From: Ophioderma brevispina
Lineage: Eukaryota > Echinodermata > Ophiuroidea > Amphilepidida > Ophiodermatidae
Direction: 5' to 3'
NCBI GenBank assembly: GCA_023653785.1
Contig: JAMKCH010002926.1
Span: 1-64,000, forward strand
Length of the DNA stretch: 64,000 bases
Of the stretch, positions 35,680 through 47,194 are shown piece after piece. Numbering within the stretch: position 1 is the first letter of the stretch; every line of letters starts with the position of its first letter. The notes below the pieces were generated by a model. The model saw only the letters and a program-made list of their open reading frames with translations. It had not been told where the DNA came from and made no database searches. Made by a program: the position numbers and the translations under genes.

Positions 35680-38600
35680 TTAAGAACCCCCACAGAGCAT
35701 GACGGGAGTCAATGGTTAATACATCATTTGCGTACTTGGGCTTCTATGTATACTTCACACTAAACTGGGCGCGGTAACGAGTCCTAATGTTTTTTTCAAT
35801 ATTTTCATCTGGCTTCAAATATAGTATGTTCGTAGTTTGCTATGATAGTGTGGAACCGTATTGAACACCGTAAGTACTGCACAGTTCTAATATCTTTATA
35901 ATATGGAACTTTTGACCTCGATAGCTAAACACGTCCGCCATATTCGCGAAAATCGTTTTCAATTGTAAGCCACAAAATTATAACGTGTTTCGTGCCCATT
36001 CTCAACGAATTAACCGGGAACAGTCCAGAGGCTTTGGCTCTAGTGTTTTAAAAACAAACAGTAAAATACTTCTCAACAACTGTCTCCACCAGTTAACAAC
36101 CGCGTGGGTGAGTTTTTTTGAATCCGTCACCATTTTGTAATAACAGTATTTAAAAACGGTGCCGGTCGCGATATATTTTAAAAGAAGTTTGAAGGCCAAC
36201 ATGAAAGAGACATTAAGTGGCACTTGGTTTTCTAGTTGGGAGTTGCACTTTTTTCTTGGTAAAACATGTATAAATAAATATATTTTTTTTTTTTTTTTTT
36301 TTAATGAATGTTTTGATTTGTAATTCCATTGTAAAGGTGGACGATTGCCAATTTTGCCAAATAATATGCAAGAAAAACATTGTATTTACAGAGTTTAATT
36401 TAATTAGCAAACAATTTTGGTATGAAAATACATTTTGATACAAAAATAGATAAAATCATGATTTGGTGATGGTTATGGTTATGTAAAGAAGGATATTTAG
36501 CGATTATTTTGGTGAGAATATGACAAGAATAATGCACACAAAAAAATTTCGGCGAAAACACATGAAATGGCTGAATAAAATATGGGATTTAAAATCGCCA
36601 AATTAGGTTTTCAATTTTTGGAGACGCTCGTGTTTTAAAAACCTGGCTTTTTGATAAAAAGGGGTGTTTCAAAGCATGATTTTTCTACCGAAAAATACTG
36701 AACCATAGCTTTTTGATGAAAATCCAAGTTGAAGAAACAATTTTCAATCGATAAACTGTTTTTTTTATTCACCAAAAAAAAGGATTCAGGAAATTCGATT
36801 AACCTTTGGCCCCATACACTCTGCCATTTAATCAAAACAACCTTTTGGAATCGAGAAAAAAAAACCCTGTTTTTTTTTTCCACGATTGGCAGGTTTTTTT
36901 TGAAAAAACCTGCTTTTCCAATCAGCAGCCGGATTTGCAAATTTAAAACAAATAACCTTTTATAACTATTTTTTGGGTCTCGGCCGAGATACCAAGTTTT
37001 TTTAAGAAAATTTCCAAACCTGGAAATAAACATACCAATCCCAAGAGTTAACGTTTAGCTCAGAGAATTCCTTACTCGCTGCCAAAGACAGCGAAATTTG
37101 CCAATAAGATTTGGTGCCATTGGCATTTCAAATTTTTTATTTACACAACTGCTTGAAAATATAATGGACTCTAATGGGTTTCATCAAATGCGTCACGTCA
37201 TTCAAACTTTTGGCCTGGTCCACACTTTGGAAATAGGTAGTTACTTATTCACAATATAAGCCAGAAAGAAAAATTTTATGTTTCACCATGGACCACCATG
37301 GTTACTCGCCGCGCATTTTAAATGCTTAAAATTTAATACGCTACGGAATTAAACATGTTTATTTCGAGTATCATCAATTTTCACTAATTACTAAATCCGG
37401 AATCCGAATCTGCATCGTGGTCCTAATCCTCGAATAATAATTTGATATATAATATAAAGAATTACACCCGCCAAGGGAATATAACATAAACTTGAGTGCC
37501 TCTTTCCAAGTAACATACCCAAAATATATATTGTGGCCTCTTACTCACCTAGTAATACCAGAAAGGTTTTTTATACACACCCAGAATAATTGAATGGTTT
37601 TCTTCAAATATAGATCCAAACAAATATAATCTAGCGTCAAATAAAACAAGCGCAAATCAAGTAAAATAATTCAGAGTGTACTCGAATCAATAAATTATTT
37701 GTCAATTTAGACTTCAAATACTAATAGGTATGCTCCCTAATAATGCCGAACTCATGCTTTTAGCTGTTAGATTTGCTTTTCAATGCTGAGCCTGATATTA
37801 TACTAATAGCTACCTTGACTCATCGCATACCAGGGTCGGTAGAAGTAATTGGCTCCAGACTGCGCCAGCCCTCTCTAATGTTGAGTAATAACCCCATAAA
37901 ATGTTTAAGTCAGAGTATGATAGTAAAGTAATGGACTTGGATCTGGAGCAGTCTACAAACATTTTTTTTCAATATGGGCCAATTTGTTGACATCAGCTAC
38001 GACATCCCTGAAACACATGACCTTCACCCCGTTGTCCTGCCATATTTTGATTGACTACAGTTAGCATAGTTTGTTATGCCATGTATCTCCATTCCCAGTG
38101 TAAAATGTGTGAAAAACACAAGTGCTCCGTTGAAGTCTATAATATAATTTACATTTTCCTGAACTTAGCCGTTACTTGTCATTTTTTGTTTTGTCCCTTG
38201 AAAAGTCATTTACAAAACATCTCATATTAACACAAGCAAATTTTCAGGAACGTAATCCAAGCATTTGATAACACACGAAATAAAACACTTTCAGTTACAA
38301 ATAGCCTCCTTTCCAATTTGGAGAACGTGGTTTCATAGCCCGCCCGCAAAACAGGTCCGTGCTTTCTTGGCCCTTTTTATTTATTTAATCGTTTTTATTT
38401 ACAAAACAACCGGGAACATTCAATGACAAACATTGTTCTCACATGGTGCCCAGGTGGCCAGTGGCCATCAAAATACAAAGAACATACCCTAATGATTAAA
38501 AAAGCTTAAAATTACAAACACCGCTTAAGTAAGCAATAATAGTTGCCACACAATTTTAAAAAGTACCCTCAATCAGAGTAAGATGTGCTGGTGTCACAGC

Positions 38601-39194
38601 CCGCTGGGCCAACTATCATTGAGAAAAAAAAAACACGCCTTGATATTAAGTGATATTAAAATATCTATCAGAAATTATATGCACTTTAGATCTTAAGAAA
38701 TGAGTTTGAATGATACAGTAATCTAACAAATAATTACACAAATATCAATAAATAGGTCAATACATGGGAGCCACACATATATTCTAACTGTAATAAGTTA
38801 AATGAATAAATACAATAGATAAGCCCAAATATTTCGCACCACAGAATTGCACGTTTACTAATGGAGATTACCCACTTAGACTTTGGAGTAAAATTAAATT
38901 CTTGAGTTACATAAAAAGTAATAACAAAATATATGGGAGTTCCCCTTAAGAAAAAGACTCCGATATTAATCCCCCCCATAAGTGATTCACCTGTATAAAG
39001 ATACTTAATAAAATAGTACTACTATAAAAATAGAAATTTAAAGGGATAAGCACAAAAATTAGATCTTAAGGGCCTGCTTGCAACATATTTTTGGTAAATT
39101 GGCGAGGGCATTTACTTTCACTGAGAGCCGATTCCAAGCGATAGACCCAGCATCCCGCAACTCTTCGTTAATGACTGCACAAGGCCATTTTATG
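35680..39194. other. Long spacer, no gene seen
   Basis: T- and A-rich simple sequence occurs at 36281-36302 and through 36600-37030. A 132-codon minus-strand frame there is Phe/Lys-rich and reads like translated low complexity. Between 37040 and 39190 I recognised no domain, RNA or transposon end. Confidence 0.45.
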
Positions 39195-39660
39195 TGCAAG
39201 CTCGTTCCATACGCGATTTTTGGTTTCCTTTCCTACCGGCAATCATTTTTTGTTCCGAAATTCTTATGCATTGGTGGGATTAGGAATGCACCAACGATGT
39301 CCGAGTAGATAAAATAAATAGCGCAATATATTCTACATGTTTTGTGTCAATATGGTAATTTTTTTGTCATAACTGTGCAAAAACCGCTTGCTGTACATAA
39401 ATTTTACAGTACGAGTACCTCTTGTTGCCTTGTATTTTTTGCGGCCACAAAATGTGCGCGTAGTTAAAGGAGGCGCACTAAAAAACCGCGAGCGTGCATG
39501 GATTGATGACGCGTATGACGCAAAACACCATAGAATATAGATGCTCTATTTATTTTATCTACTTCCTCCATCGTTGGGGCATTCCTATCCCACAATCACT
39601 AATAATTTCGGAACAAAATGATTTCCGGTAGGAAACCCAAAATCCGCGTACGAGATTGAT
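39195..39660. mobile_element. Fold-back element with about 145-bp arms
   Basis: About 39195-39340 and 39528-39660 are inverted copies sharing CTATTTATTTTATCTACT, CATCGTTGG, GCATTCCTA, AATTTCGGAACAAAA and CCGGTAGGAAA, around a spacer of about 190 bp. No coding. The outer ends are blurred and no target duplication was identified. Confidence 0.75.
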
Positions 39661-40496
39661 CAGTGTGCTGACGTCTGCTTACAACAGCCTCTCTTTTGGC
39701 CCCCAATTTTCTAAATCACGATAGACATTTATCGCTGAATCAAGGGCACAATTTCCACTGCAAATTTTGATTCTCCTTCCGCGCAAAGTGATGTTAATAA
39801 TTTGCTAGTTCCTGACTGTATTACTAAATTCAAATAGTTTATAATGGGTCTACAATGAGATATACGTGTCAGCCGTTTGTAGTGTAAAGCAAATTTCTGT
39901 AAAAAATAGTGAAAAAATAAAGAAGCAATTGCGCTCCGACATATAGCTGGAACATCACGCAATTCAAACCACTCTGTATTGTAACAAAATTGACTCCTTG
40001 TCCTTGGCTTTTGCATGGATGAATAACTCCCACTCACACCACAGCTGGTTGCTTTGCAGCCAGAAGTCGCCCCGTAAATAAGTCATATCGCCCGGCCTGT
40101 TAACAGCACGTCCCATTTTCTCGGCATTCCCCCATTACCGTTAACAATGGTAATATTGTGCGTCCGTTTCCAACAAAAGTAGGATTGATTTCAAAAAAGG
40201 CTGTTCCTCCTGCCTGTATTACCCCCAAGTTCAATGTTGATTTGTTACTATTTTGAAAGCCAATATCATACGGGTTCAATGGGGGGGGTGATAAGGTCTC
40301 CGCCTGAATAACTTCGCTAAGTGAACATTTTCAAAGTTTTTCAAGCTAAGTGTAATCTTCACTTTATTTTATTTCAACATAAACTCCAATTTGGTTCAAA
40401 TTTGACATTTATTCTTGATTTGAAAGGATGATCACAAGAACTGGTTCTTTTAAAGTCAACAGTACGAGTGGTTTTTAGATCACTATGCAAATCTCA
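39661..40496. other. No gene seen
   Basis: A 102-codon minus-strand frame at 39729-40037 is of normal composition but unrecognised. The rest is A+T-rich without structure. Confidence 0.35.
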
Positions 40497-42632
40497 TTAA
40501 TATGCAAAATCCACACGTTTGACCTTTGCATACGGGAACGTAAAATAAAGGCCTTCTAGACCTCTGCGGCCGCCTGGACCCACGATATTTAAACGTCCTT
40601 TGCCAGCACCTGTTTTTAGTTTAGGGGGCCTAAGATTCCATGTGTTGCCCCACGGGTAGAAGTGAAAGGATTTTCTTCTGAAACTTTGGAACAAATTGAG
40701 TACCTAAATAAGAAGGGGCTGTGCCAAAACACACTTTAAACCTGGTTTGATATGTTTGTTCCTTCTAGTATAAGGTCCTCCCAGTCAAGACAACTAAGCA
40801 TTAAACTTTGTGGAAATCTTTTGTGACCTTCAAAATAGCTTTGGCCAGCACGTTTTTGAGTGTGGTTTATTTTATCAAGATATTTTTTACCATCGCATGC
40901 CCAACCCAGACCAGTCCACAATCATCTACCGATGGAATAACCAGAGCCGCTACATCATGTTTAACAGTATCGTTTCAAGTAAGCTGGTTCTGTAGATTAA
41001 GAAAGCCAATTTTTCTTGTTGACATCACTTACGAACATGGTTAGATGACCTCCCCATGTTACTAGAAGGATCTAAATAGATGCAAGATATGGTTTTTAAA
41101 GCTTGTGACTGTGCAAATAATATTTATTTTCACAGTAATGGCTCTAATTTCTACCAATTTTGCTTTGCTTTGTCTTCTTTACATTTAGTGTAAGTTTGTT
41201 TTTGTTTTCCCAACACTGATACCCTTGCCCTTTCTTTCTTCCGTGAGAATTCGCTAATTTCGCCTGATGTTATGTTTCCAACAACAAGTGGCGTGTCATC
41301 TGCATATAAACAGATCTATGATTTAGTAATACAAACTGAAGGTGTCATGTAAGTAAATACTGAAAAAAAAGGGCCCAGTCTGGAGCCCTGCGGAACCCAA
41401 ATAAACTAAGCAACATATCAGATGGCTGTTTCCGATTTTTACACCGCTTGCATAACAATCACTAAGTTAGGACGTGAACATCAAGCCTCGTCCACCACAA
41501 CCACACAAACCTTTTTTTGCGAAGAGTGTTTTATGAAATCGAAACACCGTATCAAACTCCTTTTTCAGATCTAGGAAGAAGGCACCTGTCAACATACCCT
41601 CATCCATATTTTGGAGAAGGTAGTCAGAGACCTCAAGCAAACAGGTTTGTGTAGAATGTGCTGGCCTAAAGCCTGATTGGTCCACAGTCAAGAGGTCATT
41701 TTTATTTAATGCATATAACGCTCATACACTTTCATGATCGCAGGAATGACAGAAATGGGTCTGTAATTTGAGACTTCAGCCCTATCCCCCTCTTTGAAGA
41801 TGGGGGTAACCCGACTTTGTTTCCACTTGTCTGGCACAACTCCAGTTTGAAGGCCCAGATTCATGATATATGCAATAGGCTGTGATATATAGAATGCACC
41901 AGCTTTCAGCAGCCTTGGACTGATGTCATCTAGTCCAGTGGCCTTCCCAACAGGCATTTTAGTAAGTTGCTCAATTACCTGCTCAGCTGAAATCTCATCA
42001 AATCTGAACAAACTACTTGGAGTCGTGCCATTTTGTACGTCTTCGTTTTCAGTGCTGTTGTCAAAAGCTGCTACCAACGATTGACCTACATTGGAAAAAT
42101 ATTTGTTAAACTGGTTAGCAATATCATTTGCATTGGTGATGGTCTTATTGTTAACCTTAATACTGGTAATTCCATTACTGTTGGTTTTGTTTGGTAAAAT
42201 TTTCCTTAGAGTATTCCATAACTTTTTAGAGTCTTTGCCCGCCTCTTTAATACCATCTTCAAAGTAATTCTTTTTTAGTTTACATGCCAAATTATTGAGG
42301 GTATTCCTCAGACTTCTAAAATGGTTTGCTTGTTGTACATGGTTCCTATCATTTGAATCCATTTTGTTTTGTATTTTTTCATATATGCTGAATAAACTTG
42401 TGCATGTGCATTCATACATTCCGTTTAACGTCCTAACCTCTAATAAAGTCGGTGCTTGTCGAATACTAAGATTCTTTACTGTTTCGTAAATTGTCAACGT
42501 TTCTTTGCTCATGTAGAGTACGCCAGTAACTTTAAAATTTTGTTGTCTTTTTTCAAGAAATAACATTGTGCTCATTATGTGGCAATGGAGATAAGGAGTA
42601 GAGCTTGGAGAAAAAGTGTGCGAAGTGAACAA
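40497..42632 (-). pseudogene. LINE B: 5'-truncated, frameshifted reverse transcriptase
   Basis: The minus strand carries a non-LTR reverse transcriptase in several frames. An open segment of about 300 codons (42632-41706) covers the linker and the first RT motifs, including GKATGLDDISPRLLK and NYRPISVIPAIMKVYER. It continues after a break with SGFRPAHSTQTCLLEV and FFLDLKKEFDTV (motif A with its catalytic Asp). Then come GVPQGSRLGPFF (41371-41398), CLYADDTPLVVGN (about 41281-41317, the catalytic YADD box) and C-terminal pieces KRAGQSYF and RPPKLKTGAGKG. No endonuclease is present. The 5' end stops about 30 bp from the stop codon of the kelch gene on the same strand, in what would be its 3' untranslated region. 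CR1- or Jockey-like affiliation is inference. Confidence 0.88.
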
Positions 42633-42659
42633 AGGTATGAAGTCGGCGACAACGTTTTA

Positions 42660-43853
42660 TTAATTGGGGTCAATCCAGTCAAAGGGGTAAAGGAAATCAT
42701 CATTGTGACAGTTACAATAGAAATTAGGAAAGCAATGGTTGGGCGATGGTCCTACGTCAAATTTGTGGCCTTGCTCATCAAAGGAGTATAGAATAACACT
42801 TGCTCCTTCGTCGTGATTCTCTACGACCGTAAAATCTGGCAATTGCCTGTGTTCAGATGTTTCTAGCTTTTGAGCGCAACCATCGTAGGCGATGTACACA
42901 TCCTTCCCGATACAAAATGACCTGGCAGGACTTATCTCGTTAAGGATGTCATAATGCTGAGTTTCATCCGGCCCTACGCTTACAGACTGCATGCCGCTTT
43001 CTTTTGTGACTTGAACGCGTAACTCATTAACCCTAACTTGATGTGTTCTTTTGTTTCTATCATTCCCGGATTCCGTGAAGACCTCGTCACTGCTGCTTCT
43101 TTCTAGGTTTTCTTCCACCACGTGTGCAACCCTATAACACTTCCCATTTTTGAGTGTTAGAAAGGGCTTGACATCATTTGAGATAGGCAAACGCTCACTG
43201 CCTACAATTTGCCACTTTCCTTCAACATTTGAACAACTTGCTCCATTATTGGATTGGTCACCAAATCTGGGCGTAAAAACTTGAAGGATGTACGTATCAA
43301 CAGATTCCGTGCTTAGACCATACACAAAGATGTTGTCTCCAATTACCAGTGCCGAAGGGTGCAGAACTGGTCGTGGAAGCGGTTCGACACTAAGCCAATT
43401 CTTAGACATTTCACTATAGCAATCGACCTCTTGTAGGACGCTATCTTCTTTCCCCCTGCCACCGATGAGAAATATGTAGACACCTATGTAAACCAATGTA
43501 AAATTGCATCTTGGACGTGGTAATGGGGGAAGCGGTTGCCATTTATCCTTGCCAATGTCAAATCTCCAGAAACTGTACCTAGTAAGTTTCCATTCAATTA
43601 TCCCTCTCTCATTGTATGTCTGATACCTGGAGCCAGATTGACCATGCCTTTGTACATCACTTATCTGTATCAGATTTTCTTCTCGACCACCGGCAACATA
43701 TATTGATCCCTTCATTACAATCGCGCTATGATCGCAGATTTTCTTTGGTAGAGGACGAACCTGAAGCAAACGCAGCCAGTTAGCTTTGCCATTTGATGTA
43801 CTGTGTTGTAGGTATTTATGTTGACCCACTCTCCCTCCAATCGCAACCAACGT
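42660..43853 (-). CDS. KLHL locus 3: kelch-domain exon (C-terminal)
   Basis: A 1194-bp open exon on the minus strand encodes 397 residues and a stop. It starts after a good acceptor (TTTTTCTACAG, ending at 43854), giving TLVAIGGRVG in phase 0 with the donor of the BACK exon at 44250. Kelch blades with the usual glycine pair and aromatic spacing follow: SIYVAGGREEN, FLIGGRGKEDSVLQEVDCY, and a third with ALVIGDNIFVYG. FWRFDIGKDKWQPLPPLPRP and WLSVEPLPRP are typical blade strands. The C-terminal 150 residues are diverged but include CIGKDVYIAYDG. Kelch propellers recruit substrates to Cullin-3 ubiquitin ligases. The substrate cannot be told. The absence of frameshifts over 1.2 kb, unlike the other loci, argues for a maintained gene or a recent copy. 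It has LINE B directly downstream. Confidence 0.9.
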   Translation of the reverse strand, partial: TLVAIGGRVGQHKYLQHSTSNGKANWLRLLQVRPLPKKICDHSAIVMKGSIYVAGGREENLIQISDVQRHGQSGSRYQTYNERGIIEWKLTRYSFWRFDIGKDKWQPLPPLPRPRCNFTLVYIGVYIFLIGGRGKEDSVLQEVDCYSEMSKNWLSVEPLPRPVLHPSALVIGDNIFVYGLSTESVDTYILQVFTPRFGDQSNNGASCSNVEGKWQIVGSERLPISNDVKPFLTLKNGKCYRVAHVVEENLERSSSDEVFTESGNDRNKRTHQVRVNELRVQVTKESGMQSVSVGPDETQHYDILNEISPARSFCIGKDVYIAYDGCAQKLETSEHRQLPDFTVVENHDEGASVILYSFDEQGHKFDVGPSPNHCFPNFYCNCHNDDFLYPFDWIDPN

Positions 43854-43949
43854 CTGTAGAAAAATAGGAATTAAATGAAACAAAAGAAAGTATTTTACTT
43901 CGGGAAATTAAGGAAAGTGGAAACAAAACACCAAGCGGAACATCCGCAT

Positions 43950-44183
43950 TCTGAAGCAGGCGCGTAGCCAGCCCGGTGGTTCCGAGGGGGCAATTTCCCG
44001 GTACAGGTGCAACAAATGTCCCGATCACAAGCAAAATTTCCCGGTCGCAGGACAAAAGAATCTAAAAAGGGGCTGATTTAACTTGAATATCCGTGTTTTT
44101 CCCCGATTTCCCCTCAAGATTTTTTTCAGAGGGGGCACTCTGCCCCCCCTTTGCTCTCACCTGGCAACGCCACTGTTCTGAAG
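43950..44183. mobile_element. hAT-type MITE in the KLHL locus 3 intron
   Basis: The element 43958-44175 begins CAGGCGCGTAGCCAG and ends CTGGCAACGCCACTG. TTCTGAAG flanks it exactly on both sides (43950-43957 and 44176-44183). It is 218 bp, G/C-rich and non-coding. It lies in the 396-bp intron between the BACK and kelch exons, so it accounts for more than half of that intron. Confidence 0.9.
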
Positions 44184-44249
44184 CAATTGTTTTGTTGAAG
44201 TAAGTCAAACGTGTCGCATATTTTAATGATTATACGTTACTCTACTTAC

Positions 44250-44504
44250 TGTAACTGCTGTCCTTGGAGTAAAATACGGTGAATGGAAGTACTGTGTGGC
44301 GTTTTTATTTTCCATTTCTTTTGCTGCAAGTATTAAGCTCAGAATCTCCTTACACTCGGGCAAGTCTGCCATCTGCTCCAGTAATGTCTTGAGGGTTTCT
44401 TCTGTTAGTAGTCCCAGCCGGAGTTTCTTCAGTAGACTCGGAGCATATTGTTTCCGACTGTCCCAGGAATGACTTGGCCATCCGGTTACAATAGATAGCA
44501 GATC
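44250..44504 (-). CDS. KLHL locus 3: BACK-domain exon
   Basis: An open 85-codon exon on the minus strand, from an acceptor ATTAG (44506-44505) to a donor GTAAGT after 44250, phase 0 at both ends. It reads DLLSIVTGWPSHSWDSRK, YAPSLLKKLRLGLLTEETL and ends YFHSPYFTPRTAVT, joining directly to TLVAIGG of the kelch exon. BACK domains show exactly this W...R...LL..LRL pattern between BTB and kelch. The paralogous exon is 20931-21194. Together with the kelch exon it gives a continuous 482-residue BACK-kelch reading frame. Confidence 0.88.
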
Positions 44505-44722
44505 CTAATGATCAAGAAGAATTATACAAGAAAATAAACCCTCACGACGCAAGTTTAATTAATGAATATTTTCCACAATCATATCTACCTTGTTCATTGA
44601 GCGCCTACATATTAACCAGAATGCATTGTAAGTGACCTGATGACATCACAACAACGCAAGTACGCATGTGTATCGCGGGTTTAACGGCTTCCATAAATTT
44701 CAAAACCCATTGAAGAGCATAC

Positions 44723-44943
44723 TATAAAGAGGAGGTATGATATTCTTCCCAAATGCATTCCTTCCCAATACAATTTTTGCACTGGTTGCCACATTAATTT
44801 ATAGTGACAAAAAATTGGGATGAGTTCTGTTCATTTAAGTACTTTTTGTCACTATAAATACATAGCTATTTATGTAACAACCAGTGGAAAAATTGTATTC
44901 GAAGAATTGCATTGTGGGAACTACACTCTACCTCCTCTTATAC
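44723..44943. mobile_element. Fold-back MITE of about 221 bp with TA borders
   Basis: The two halves are inverted copies with arms of about 90 bp, sharing TATAARGAGGAGGTA, AATACAATTTTT, CACTGGTTG and TTTATAGTGACAAAAA. TA occurs at both outer ends, compatible with a Tc1/mariner-type target duplication, which is an inference. It lies in the presumed first intron of KLHL locus 3. Confidence 0.78.
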
Positions 44944-45045
44944 GTAAACCGGTGCTGGGGTGATGTCATCTGATCACTTTACAGTCAATTCTGGGGGAAT
45001 TTTGATTGGTCAAAATAATCATTTAGATGAACGGATGGTGGTTTA

Positions 45046-46262
45046 TCAAGTAAAGGAGTCTGAGACGAGAGGTGCTGTTTGGCTGCTGCTTCGCCGCATC
45101 TGATTTTGATCATTTATTTACAAGATGCCATAACTAACACAATTGTTGAATCAATTGCCTACATACATGTATGTAATGAAAATTATAAATTCTGCTAAAG
45201 CTAGTGATAAATACATTTGTAAAACATGGAAGTCAGATAACTGGGCGGCTTAACCCTAGTGGCTACTCATACATTGTAAGCTTTACATTACATAATAACA
45301 TTATCACCAATCGGGTGGCAGACCCTAACCCATCACCCGAGGTCTACTCTTAAGGGGCAGTGATCATCAAGCAAATTGGGTACTCCACATGTAGATCTTA
45401 TGTACCCCGAGGGCCTTCTCTTAAGGTTAACTACATGTACAACTAGACAATCGGGTGGTAGACCCTAACCCAACCCCGAGGGCCAACTCTTAAGGCTATA
45501 ATTTAGAATCAAATAATTACCCAATTTGGATGGCATAATTGAACCAGACCGGAGGGAATCTCCTAATCCAATGCCACATTAATATCTGAACCATAAACTT
45601 CCAAAACTTTAGCATTTGAACTGAATTTAAACCCACCAAGAAACATAACTGGATAACTTAATGGCTCAACATTTAAGCATCTACTTTTAATTAATAAAGT
45701 ATCAGTAGCAGGTGGAAAACCTTTACGAAACTCCCAGGTCTACTTGTAAGTTACTCTTCTCAGATATATCGAGAAATCCTTGATCAAATGGAGGTTTGAC
45801 AGGAAGTGGCCATACTTTACCCAATATCACAGAGGGATATTACTCTTTGTTGATTACTTTACTGCCTCCTTATACAATATCACAGAATAGAAGTTATATA
45901 CAAAATGTTAGAAGAACGCATCCCTATTATAGTTAGAAGGGCATGTAGTAGGGGCCAAGGCACTCAAAATACCGCCAGCCCCTGCAAGAGCGTACGCAAA
46001 ACATCATGGGAGGGAAGGGCGGGTTTTAGACAAGAATAGCATGACCGATTAGATGCGAAGGCGAAGAAGCAATTGACACAACCACTGAGTTCAATCAACA
46101 CCCCAACAATGCGAAAGCTATTGCGCAGGCCTGAATAGGCCAACCGTCACGTGACCAGGCACAACCCTGGACTTTGCCAAGACCAGACCATGACTCCTCT
46201 TTATAGCCGTTTATATCTTTAGCTCGATCCCTTTTTGGGACCCCTCGCGATATAACGGGATT
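45046..46262 (+). mobile_element. Rolling-circle (Helentron-like) element, short copy
   Basis: A 1217-bp unit starts TCAAGTAAAGGAGTC and ends in a hairpin (46207-46258) followed by GGGATT. The start recurs at 46264 and the end at 51640-51873, so units lie head to tail. Near the right end TAAAGAGGAGTC appears in inverse, as does the block GCTTCGCC...GCATCT from 45100 (inverse at 46048-46070). A left end starting TC, inverted sub-terminal repeats and a 3' hairpin without terminal inverted repeats or target duplication are the layout of Helitron2/Helentron elements. No Rep/helicase gene is present. Assignment is inference from structure. Confidence 0.62.
46207..46258. repeat. 3' hairpin of the short rolling-circle copy
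   Basis: CCGTTTATATC pairs with GATATAACGG (one base lost relative to the copy at 51818-51869). An inner GATCCC/GGGACC pair surrounds TTTTT. In rolling-circle transposons a hairpin near the 3' end is thought to signal termination. Confidence 0.75.
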
Positions 46263-47194
46263 CTCAAGTAAAGGAGTCTGAGACGAGAGGTGCTGTTTGG
46301 CTGCCTGCTTCGCCTCATTCTGATTTGGATTATTTAGTTTACAAGTGCCATAACTAACAACAATTATTGATCAATTGCTCCATACATAGGATGTAAGGAA
46401 ATTATAAATCTGCTACAGCTAGGATAATAATTTTGTAAAACATGGAAGTCAGATAACTGGGTGGCTTAACCCGAGTGCTTCATAAGCTTTACATTACATA
46501 ATAACATTATCACCAATCGGGTTGGCACAGACCCTAACCCATCCCCCGAGGTCATCTAAGGGCATGTGATCATCAGCAATTGGGGTACTCCACAGTAATC
46601 TTATGTAACCGTAACCCCGCGATGGCCTCTCTTACAGTTACCTACATGTACACCTAGACAATCGGTGGTAGAACCCTAACCAACCCCGAGGGGCCAAGCT
46701 CTTAGGCTATAATTTAGAATCAAATAATTACCAATTTGGAGGTGGCATAATTGGAACCAGACCTGGGGAATCTCCTAACACCAAATGCCACATTAATATC
46801 TGAACCATAAACTTCACCACCTTTATCATTTGAACTAGAATTTAACCCACAGTCATAACTTGGATAAACTGTATTGCATCTCCTAAGCATATTAAGCAGT
46901 ACTTTTAATTAATAAGTATCAGTAGCAGGTGGAAAACCTTGTACGAAACTCCCAGGGTCTATTGTGGAGTTACTTAATTCTTTCTCGATATAATCTAGAA
47001 ATCTTAGATCAAATGGAGGTTTGACAGGAAGTGGCCATACTTTAAAAACCCCATACACAGAGTGTGTTACTCTTGGTTGATTACTGCCTCCTTATTCCAC
47101 ATCACAGAAGATTAGAATTATATACAAATTTTAGAAAGAATCAATCCTATTAAGTTAGAAGGGGCATGTAGTAGGGGCCAAAGGCACTCAAAAC

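Noticed and set aside
36635..37033. 132-codon minus-strand frame as a gene
   Set aside because: Phe/Lys-rich translation of T/A-rich low complexity, without splice borders or a known domain.
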